A stretch of DNA of 64,000 bases from contig NZ_PJIK01000010.1 of assembly GCF_002929275.1 (NCBI RefSeq), forward strand, positions 1 to 64,000, written 5' to 3'. Positions 58,942-64,000 of this stretch are shown piece by piece. The notes beneath the pieces are model-generated. The model ran no database searches. It was given only the letters and a program-made list of their open reading frames with translations, and was not told the origin of the DNA. The translations under genes were made by a program, and so were the position numbers. Positions within the stretch are counted from its first letter, which is position 1. Every line of letters begins with the position of its first letter. Source of the DNA: Arthrobacter sp. ZGTC131 (lineage in GTDB: Bacteria > Actinomycetota > Actinomycetes > Actinomycetales > Micrococcaceae).

Positions 58942-59321
58942 CGTACCCGGCCCCTCTCCGTGACGTGCGCACCGCTGATGCGGATGTCCACCCTGCTCAA
59001 CCGCGCGCCGCTGAGTTCGGTGACCTTGGTGAGGATGTCGGATTTGGCCGAGACGGCCCTCTCCCAGATGGATCCGCCGAACAGGGAGACACGTGCCGGG
59101 TCGCGGAGAACGGCCGTCAGGCCGGGGATCTTGACAGGCGTGACGAGGGACAGAGCCAGCAGGCCGTCATCGTCCGTCCACTCTGCGCGCACATCATGGG
59201 CCGGGACGCCCAGTGATTCCGCGGCGGCTGCCTTGGCCAGGCTGGTGAGGGCCTGGGTGCTGATCCGGTTGTGCCCGCTGTACAGCGGGCTCGGCGGGGC
59301 TGCTTCGGCTGCCTGGCTCAT
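58938..59321 (-). CDS. Asp23/Gls24-like small protein
   Basis: This 127-residue soluble protein has TQALTSLAKAAAAESLGVPA, EWTDDDGLLALSLVTPVKIP and the C-terminal LSRVDIRISGAHVTERGRVR, an alpha/beta arrangement that resembles a divergent Asp23/Gls24 domain. The ATG at 59319-59321 overlaps the stop of the DUF2273-like gene in ATGA; the frame open to 59441 covers other genes. It is one of five overlapping genes in the operon. Confidence 0.75.
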   Translation of the reverse strand: MSQAAEAAPPSPLYSGHNRISTQALTSLAKAAAAESLGVPAHDVRAEWTDDDGLLALSLVTPVKIPGLTAVLRDPARVSLFGGSIWERAVSAKSDILTKVTELSGARLSRVDIRISGAHVTERGRVR

Positions 59322-59509
59322 GACGAGGAGCGCCGGCCGCTCAGGGCGTCCATGACGCTGCGCAGGTCCAGTTTCCCTTCTGCGGCACGGCCCAGGAGGG
59401 CACCTATGGCCATGAACAGCAGGGAGATCAGGAAGCCCCACAGGCCGAACTGGAATGACATGAAGGCCACGAACGCGCCGATCGCGATACCTACCACCGT
59501 CAGGTTCAC
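59318..59509 (-). CDS. DUF2273-like small membrane protein
   Basis: This 63-residue protein has two hydrophobic helices (LTVVGIAIGAFVAFMSFQFG and LWGFLISLLFMAIGALLGRA) and a short charged tail (GKLDLRSVMDALSGRR). DUF2273 proteins are regular partners of Asp23 and AmaP in envelope operons. The GTG start overlaps the Asp23 stop in GTGA. Confidence 0.82.
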   Translation of the reverse strand: MNLTVVGIAIGAFVAFMSFQFGLWGFLISLLFMAIGALLGRAAEGKLDLRSVMDALSGRRSSS

Positions 59510-59964
59510 AGGACCGCCTCCCTTTCAGTCACGGCCGGCGCCCCCAAGGGTTTCGGCGGCGGGGCTATGTAGACGTCGTTGATCTCGACGTTGACTTCGA
59601 TGACCTGCAGGCCAACGAGTTTTTCGACCGCCGCGTAAACTGCGGCGCGGACCTGGTTGGCCAGGGAATGCAAGGGCGTGCCATAGGCCGCCACCAGCGT
59701 GATATCAACGGCAACCTGGGTCTCACCGACCTCGGCATGCACTCCCGCGGCGTGGTCCGAGCTGCCCACGGCGTCGCGGATGGCGCCCAGCGCCCGTGAG
59801 GAGCCCGTTCCCAAGGAATACACGCCGGGCACGGCGCGGGCGGCGATTCCCGCGACCTTGGCCACTGCCGTCTCAGAGATGATGGTGCGGCCGCTGGCCG
59901 TGGGCTGGCTCAGGGCCGCCTCCGCGCGGACGTCGGCGGAGGATTGTGGGTTCTGGTATTCCAT
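59506..59964 (-). CDS. Asp23/Gls24-family envelope-stress protein
   Basis: This 152-residue soluble protein has the Asp23 core: TIISETAVAKVAGIAARAVP, GVYSLGTGSSRALGAIRDAV, VAVDITLVAAYGTPLHSLAN and VRAAVYAAVEKLVGLQVIEV with VNVEINDVYI at the end. In Staphylococcus Asp23 forms a membrane-associated layer and responds to envelope or alkaline stress. It is the first gene of a five-gene run with AmaP last. The ATG at 59962-59964 follows AAGGGGAGCGCCTG, so it is the one gene of the operon with a conventional start; the others rely on overlaps. Confidence 0.9.
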   Translation of the reverse strand: MEYQNPQSSADVRAEAALSQPTASGRTIISETAVAKVAGIAARAVPGVYSLGTGSSRALGAIRDAVGSSDHAAGVHAEVGETQVAVDITLVAAYGTPLHSLANQVRAAVYAAVEKLVGLQVIEVNVEINDVYIAPPPKPLGAPAVTEREAVL

Positions 59965-60070
59965 CAGGCGCTCCCCTTCTGTTGAACACAACCCTATCCC
60001 TTAGGTCCGACAACGTCAGGGGCGCAGCGCGCCCGATTCGCCCGCAGGTCCGGAAGCCTCTTGCGGTGTC

Positions 60071-60529
60071 CTACGAGCAGTTGGCATCCAGCCATTGGGT
60101 TACGGGGGCCATGGCGTCCTGGAACTGGCCGCTGGAATACACCGTCTGGTCTGTCAGCCCGGCAACGGCGACCTCGTTCAGCTTCGCGAAGTCCGCCTGC
60201 AGTGCATCCGGCACGCGCTCCGCCGTCGCACTGAGCTCCGCCTTCTTCTGCTCAAGTTCCGCGGTCTTCCCCTGGGCCGCCGACATCGGGAGCAACGAGG
60301 CCCCGGTGGCCTGCCCGGAGATGGCGGTGCACGCCTCCGCTGCGGAGGCGTAGCCTCCGAACGGCCCGGACGACGCGCCGGCCCTGGCCGAAGGGCTGCC
60401 GCTCGGCGTTGCGGGGCTGCTGGGAGAGGCCGACGACGGCGCGCTGCCGGCTGTCGGGGCGGAGCATGCGGTGAGCGCCGCAACAGCGAACAGGGCGGCG
60501 GCGGTCAGCGGGCGTGCAAGGTTTTTCAC
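60071..60529 (-). CDS. Lipoprotein of unknown function
   Basis: This 152-residue predicted lipoprotein has signal NLARPLTAAALFAVAALTAC with lipobox LTAC (Cys22), then a ~35-residue Ser/Pro/Ala linker and a small C-terminal domain with two more cysteines (AAEACTAIS and WLDANCS at the very end), which may form a disulfide. I do not recognise a family. The GTG start is supported by the signal. It lies 106 nt upstream of the Asp23 operon on the same strand and could be linked to envelope stress only by position. Confidence 0.75.
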   Translation of the reverse strand: MKNLARPLTAAALFAVAALTACSAPTAGSAPSSASPSSPATPSGSPSARAGASSGPFGGYASAAEACTAISGQATGASLLPMSAAQGKTAELEQKKAELSATAERVPDALQADFAKLNEVAVAGLTDQTVYSSGQFQDAMAPVTQWLDANCS

Positions 60530-60762
60530 AGTTCACATTCCTGGATCGGTTGCGCCGCCGGCGTCGGCGGCCTGTCTGGTCCGGCGCGGGGCGCCGGCCG
60601 TATCCCCCGGCGTGCGAGTCTAGCCCGGGCCGTGGGCCGCTTTCCAAGTTGACATTGCGCGTGGTCCTTGCGCCCTTCCCCCTATATATAAGGGAATGAA
60701 CACGAAAGTTAGGGCGACGTTCAAGAAACGGACAGGCGGACCAAGCGCCTGGTGAACGCAGG

Positions 60763-60791
60763 GAGGCGCCCGGACGAGATCCGGGCGCCTC
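60763..60791 (-). terminator. Terminator-like hairpin after levansucrase
   Basis: A perfect 11-bp stem (60763-60773 with 60781-60791) with a 7-nt loop lies 26 nt beyond the levansucrase stop. No T-run follows on the minus strand. Confidence 0.65.
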
Positions 60792-60817
60792 TGCAGGTTT
60801 GCTGCTGTTTTGCCGGC

Positions 60818-62413
60818 TTACTTGTAGTGTCCGGCTCCGCCAACGTTGAGGTTAGTGGGCAGGTAGCCGAACGGGCCGAGGCCGTTCTGGCCGAAGCTGC
60901 GGTCAACCGTGGACACGCCGTCCCGGAAGTTGATCTTCACGGTGGGCGACAGGGATCCGCCGCGGACGCCGTTGACGTTGTCGATGAAGGACTGGACCAG
61001 TCCGCCCGGCTGCACGTAGTGCGAGTAGGCCTGGAACTGGCGGCCGTTCTGGTTCGGCGTCGGGGCTTCCGGGGATTCGGACGGAAGGTTCAGGTCCGTC
61101 GGGGATCCGAGGGCCAGGCCGCTGTTGTTCATCGGCTGGTAGTCGGAACGGACGCCGTCGCCGACGAAACCGTAGACGCCGTCGGGGCCGCGCATGCCTG
61201 CAGCGTAGGTGAACTGGTGGCTGATGGTGAACAGGTAGTACTTGTTCTTGCCGCCCTCATTCTGGATGAAGATCTGCGGGCGCTCGGTCTGGTCGTTGAC
61301 GCAGTTGGCGGACAGGACCGGGGGAAGGAACTTCCACTTGGTCAGATCCTTGTTCTCGGCTACTGCCAGGCCGACGTTTGCGGTCTGGTAGTAGGCGCCC
61401 TTGCTGTTGACCTCGTCGAGCTTCTCGGCATTGGCATCGCCCTTGCCGTAGCCCAGGTCCTCGTTCGTGCAGCGGTAGTCGCCGCGCTTGCCGCCGGTGT
61501 TGCCTTCGAAGACCATGAACGTCTTGCCGGGGTGAGCCGGGTCAGCAAATGTGTAGGGATCCCGGAACGCGAAGCCGGGATTCTGCTGCTTGTTCTGGTA
61601 CATCTTGCCGTCCGGTTCGAGCAGCTTGGTGTGCTTGAAGCCGTCGAAGGTGACGCCGTTCTTGTCGGCGTGGATGTTGCCCAGAGCCTTGGCGATGGCG
61701 GCGTCGGGCGCGATTCCGCCGCCGCCGGCGTTGCGCTCCTTGACGTCGTAGAACGTGGTGGCCGTGTAGAACACGTTCACCTGGTTGCCCTTCATGAGCC
61801 GCGTGGAACCGGACCACTCGGTGTTGCCGATAGAGGAGCCGTCCACGAAAACGTGACCGCCGTAGTTCCACTTGTCCTTGGCCGGATCCGCGTTGGTCTT
61901 GCGGAAGAAGTAGCCGATGCGGGCGTTCCAGTGACGCTGGTCGAAGCCGTAGCCGGCGTGACGGTCGGCGACGAGCGAGAAGATCACGTCGTAACCCTTG
62001 TAGCTGATCTGGTTGGCGTGCTCATCGGTCAGGGACCAGGTGTCCCAGACCCACACGTCGTCGTTCATGGCCGGGAAGTCCTCAGGGATCTCCGGCATGG
62101 TGACGTCCGGGCTCATGGAGTTCTTGCCCGGCGTGACGGTGGAGTCGCTCTGCGCCATGATCTGCTTGGCATCCGCACGGGTCCACTTGGAGGTGAAGTC
62201 GGCCGCCGGATCGTAGGACTTCTGCGTGTGCTTGGTCGGCAGGGGGAAGCCCGGGGTGGGGGCGGGCATCTGCGTGTTCGATGGCGGATCCGACGGTTCG
62301 TTTGCCTGCGCCGAGGGCACGGCGAGGAACGTGGTGGCCGCGACGGCCGCCGCCAGAGCTGCGGCGGCGGGTCGCCACCGCAGCATCCGGGGTGTGTTGG
62401 GGTGCTTGTGCAT
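60818..62413 (-). CDS. Levansucrase / GH68 fructosyltransferase
   Basis: This 531-residue secreted GH68 enzyme has a signal peptide (AAAALAAAVAATTFLAVPS, cleaved near AQA). The five-bladed propeller carries nucleophile Asp124 in WVWDTWSL, the transition-state stabiliser Asp285 in FAFRDPYTF and general acid Glu377 in NDQTERPQIF. It transfers fructosyl units from sucrose to make levan or fructo-oligosaccharides, or hydrolyses sucrose; the products cannot be told from sequence. Arthrobacter GH68 enzymes include both levansucrases and transfructosylating beta-fructofuranosidases. A GH32 fructosidase gene lies upstream on the same strand. The region before it has two operators shared with the alpha-glucoside importer. 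Confidence 0.92.
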   Translation of the reverse strand: MHKHPNTPRMLRWRPAAAALAAAVAATTFLAVPSAQANEPSDPPSNTQMPAPTPGFPLPTKHTQKSYDPAADFTSKWTRADAKQIMAQSDSTVTPGKNSMSPDVTMPEIPEDFPAMNDDVWVWDTWSLTDEHANQISYKGYDVIFSLVADRHAGYGFDQRHWNARIGYFFRKTNADPAKDKWNYGGHVFVDGSSIGNTEWSGSTRLMKGNQVNVFYTATTFYDVKERNAGGGGIAPDAAIAKALGNIHADKNGVTFDGFKHTKLLEPDGKMYQNKQQNPGFAFRDPYTFADPAHPGKTFMVFEGNTGGKRGDYRCTNEDLGYGKGDANAEKLDEVNSKGAYYQTANVGLAVAENKDLTKWKFLPPVLSANCVNDQTERPQIFIQNEGGKNKYYLFTISHQFTYAAGMRGPDGVYGFVGDGVRSDYQPMNNSGLALGSPTDLNLPSESPEAPTPNQNGRQFQAYSHYVQPGGLVQSFIDNVNGVRGGSLSPTVKINFRDGVSTVDRSFGQNGLGPFGYLPTNLNVGGAGHYK

Positions 62414-62825
62414 GTTTTGCTCTTCTCGCGGAGTTACATTTCGTGGAAGACGGGCATGTGCCCTTGTCCCCCGCGCACTCCGAAGGTCCCGATGACACGG
62501 CAGGCGTCATCGAGGACGCCGTTGTGTCGAGGGGGAAACGGGGCTTGGGTGGGGCCCCGGTTGAGCGGCCGGGAAGGTTCTGTATTTCCCGGCCTGCACT
62601 CCACGGTAGACAACGTTGTCAGCCGAGTTCAACCCGGTTTTCAACGCGGACCGGACGGCTGGCCGGAGTGAGTGCAAGCGCTTACATTTACGTTGGCGCG
62701 CGCGTGCCACATCGTTCATACCGATTTCAAATGCGGCTTAATAAACCTGCTTTTATGCCCGACTTCACCGCGTGTTTACCCGCCCATTGCTCCACAACCG
62801 CCCTTTTCGGGCGGCAAAGGGGCAG
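62414..62825. promoter_or_regulatory. 412-nt region before levansucrase: promoter, two operators
   Basis: No gene was seen. On the minus strand TTGAAC (62627-62632) and TACCGT (62603-62608) are 18 nt apart. The palindrome GACAACGTTGTC (62609-62620) lies in that spacer. TGCAAGCGCTTACA (62673-62686) sits about 40 nt farther upstream. The predicted leader of about 180 nt is long enough for added control. The remaining DNA shows only an AT-rich patch near 62740-62760 and the hairpin at 62798-62814. Confidence 0.65.
62798..62814 (-). terminator. Small hairpin after the GH32 gene
   Basis: CCGCCC (62798-62803) pairs with GGGCGG (62809-62814) around TTTTC, 11 nt beyond the GH32 stop. Weak as a terminator because the stem is short and the T-run is absent on the minus strand. 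Confidence 0.4.
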
Positions 62826-64000
62826 TTACAGAGCAGCCGATCGCCCGGGAAAGAGATTCCGTGGTGTGTCGAAGATCGCGTCCATCCGCCACGCGTCCAG
62901 TTGGTGCAGCCGGACGTTTCCGTCTGCCGAGACTCGCACGCGTTCGCCGCCCAGTGTCGGGTAGGCGCGGGCTGTCAGGGGCCTGCCGTTGGCAAAAATC
63001 TCCAGCGCGGATCGGTCCACGAGCACACGCAGCTTCAGTTTTCCCCCCGCGAGGGTCAGGGCGCCGGACCTTGGTCCGGCATCCACCATTCTGTCCAGGC
63101 TACTGCGGCTGCGGTCCAGCAGGATGTACGACGCCGGAAGGGCGCCCTCTCCGGTCAGGTGGCCGATCTCCACCACCGTCTCTTCGTGGGCACCGGCGTC
63201 GCCGCCGCCGAGGAGACCCAGCCGGAAGACGGTCCCAGGCTCCAGCTCGAGGTTCAGTTCGAGGTCCAGCTGGTTCCCGGACACCCCCGCAAGGACCTCG
63301 CCCGTGCCGACAGTCCGGGGGCCGATCCGGACGTGATCGCGGCGGAGCGACTCCAGTTCCGGCACAGGTGCGAAAGCCAACTCCCCTGCCGCGTCCAGGG
63401 TGGCCACCCGGGGCAGGCTCATCACCCCTGACCAGCCGGACTCCACCATGGCGGCCTCCGTGCGGCCCTCCTGCAGCCAGCCGAACATGACCCGGCGGCC
63501 GGATTCGTCCGCGAAGGACTGCGGGGCGTAGAAGTAGCGGCCGCCGTAGTCGAGCCGGTGAAGTTCCCGGGGTTTGAACGAATCCCCTGCGTATCGACCG
63601 GTCCAGTAGAGCGGGTGGCGCGTGTCGCCGTCGTGCCAGGCCGAGAAGACCAGCACATCGGTGCCGCCCCCCGGCGTCGGATCATCGAAAGGTCCGGCGC
63701 CCAGCGTCCCTTCACCCGTACTGAACAGATCAACGCACTCCCACATGGTGCCCTGCCAGTCCGTGGCTGTCGGATCGCCGGAGGCGGCATCGCCGATAAA
63801 CAGCGGGCCGATGTAGTCCCAGCGGCGGAGGTCGGCGGATTCGTAGAGGAAGGCGGTGCCGCCGCGGCCACGGATTCCGGACCCCACGAGCTGGCGCCAG
63901 ACCGAGCCCTCCCGCCAGACGCAGTGGTCCCGGTAGGCAGTGACGTCCACACCTGCCGGGGGCGCCGGAATCACAGGGTTTTCCGGTGCCTTGGTCCAGG
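62826..64000 (-). CDS. GH32 beta-fructosidase (partial, N-terminus beyond window)
   Basis: About 390 C-terminal residues of a GH32 beta-fructosidase (levanase, inulinase or sucrose-6-phosphate hydrolase class) are visible; the N-terminus with the nucleophile lies past the right edge. Seen are the stabiliser region AYRDHCVWREGSVW (RDH in place of the common RDP), the general acid Glu in MWECVDLFS, GRYFYAPQSFADESGRRVMF, GWLQEGRTEAAMVESGWSGV and the C-terminal beta-sandwich with LRVLVDRSALEIFANGR. It would release fructose from sucrose or levan-type chains. The frame is open at the edge, so internal GTG 63972-63974 is not a start. It may work together with the neighbouring levansucrase. Cellular location cannot be judged without the N-terminus. 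Confidence 0.88.
   Translation of the reverse strand, partial: WTKAPENPVIPAPPAGVDVTAYRDHCVWREGSVWRQLVGSGIRGRGGTAFLYESADLRRWDYIGPLFIGDAASGDPTATDWQGTMWECVDLFSTGEGTLGAGPFDDPTPGGGTDVLVFSAWHDGDTRHPLYWTGRYAGDSFKPRELHRLDYGGRYFYAPQSFADESGRRVMFGWLQEGRTEAAMVESGWSGVMSLPRVATLDAAGELAFAPVPELESLRRDHVRIGPRTVGTGEVLAGVSGNQLDLELNLELEPGTVFRLGLLGGGDAGAHEETVVEIGHLTGEGALPASYILLDRSRSSLDRMVDAGPRSGALTLAGGKLKLRVLVDRSALEIFANGRPLTARAYPTLGGERVRVSADGNVRLHQLDAWRMDAIFDTPRNLFPGRSAAL

Noticed and set aside
60683-60700. TATATATA box with TTGACA upstream (60649) as a strong promoter
   Set aside because: The hexamers are 28 nt apart, too far for a sigma-70-type promoter, and no gene with a sound start follows on that strand.
1-64000. 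CRISPR array, prophage, insertion sequence, tRNA or rRNA
   Set aside because: I saw no regularly spaced repeats, transposase or integrase motifs, terminal inverted repeats with target duplications, or tRNA cloverleaf.

Overview
The window looks like a chromosomal segment of a high-GC soil actinobacterium, most probably Arthrobacter, Pseudarthrobacter or a close Micrococcaceae relative. The reasons are GC-rich third codon positions, many GTG and TTG starts, several promoters whose -10 box lies 7 nt before the start codon (leaderless mRNAs), and gene content typical of that group: uronide, levan and valine catabolism, an actinobacterial permease-ATPase fusion and an actinobacterial Asp23 operon. 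I found no phage, insertion sequence, CRISPR array, rRNA or tRNA. The genes look intact; the two at the window edges are cut by the window.

1-18446 is one large carbohydrate-acquisition region. The left part (1-7661) is a near-complete glucuronide pathway: importer UidB, beta-glucuronidase UidA, uronate isomerase UxaC, fructuronate reductase UxuB, a ManD-type mannonate dehydratase cut by the window edge, and a LacI regulator. The right part (7790-18446) is a second sugar module: a peptide/opine-type ABC importer (lipoprotein, permease, permease-ATPase fusion, ATPase), two Gfo/Idh/MocA dehydrogenases, two TIM-barrel sugar isomerase/epimerases and a second LacI regulator. Both halves carry the same operator, close to GGCAACCGGTTGCC, placed so that one half-site forms the promoter -35 box. 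They therefore look like one regulon. The enzyme set suggests oxidation-based breakdown of a glycoside, with substrate unknown.

18522-27960 holds NAD synthetase, a quinone oxidoreductase, an IclR regulator divergent from a 3-oxoacid CoA-transferase (two subunits), an ankyrin lipoprotein, an HbpS-like secreted protein divergent from a histidine kinase/response regulator pair (resembling the Streptomyces HbpS-SenS-SenR system), and a zinc alcohol dehydrogenase.

28042-43525 contains a 1216-residue secreted phosphoesterase/beta-propeller protein translationally coupled to a HupE/UreJ membrane protein, a rifampin-phosphotransferase-like enzyme, a cold-shock protein, a DinB protein, an acyl-CoA dehydrogenase divergent from an acyl-CoA synthetase plus MarR regulator, a PAS-ANTAR regulator, a DUF1508 protein and an ArsR-type regulator behind a 22-nt operator.

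43696-48907 is a valine (branched-chain) catabolic operon: mmsA, 3-hydroxyisobutyryl-CoA hydrolase, mmsB and enoyl-CoA hydratase, ending in a coupled CPBP-like membrane protein. Exonuclease III and an unknown protein follow. 50826-57649 is an alpha-glucoside module (LacI, ABC importer, GH13 enzyme), 57683-59964 an Asp23/AmaP envelope operon with every gene overlapping the next, and 60818-64000 levansucrase plus a GH32 fructosidase. The alpha-glucoside and levansucrase promoters share TGCAAGCGYTTACA operators and an ACGT-centred dyad in the -35/-10 spacer, suggesting joint control.
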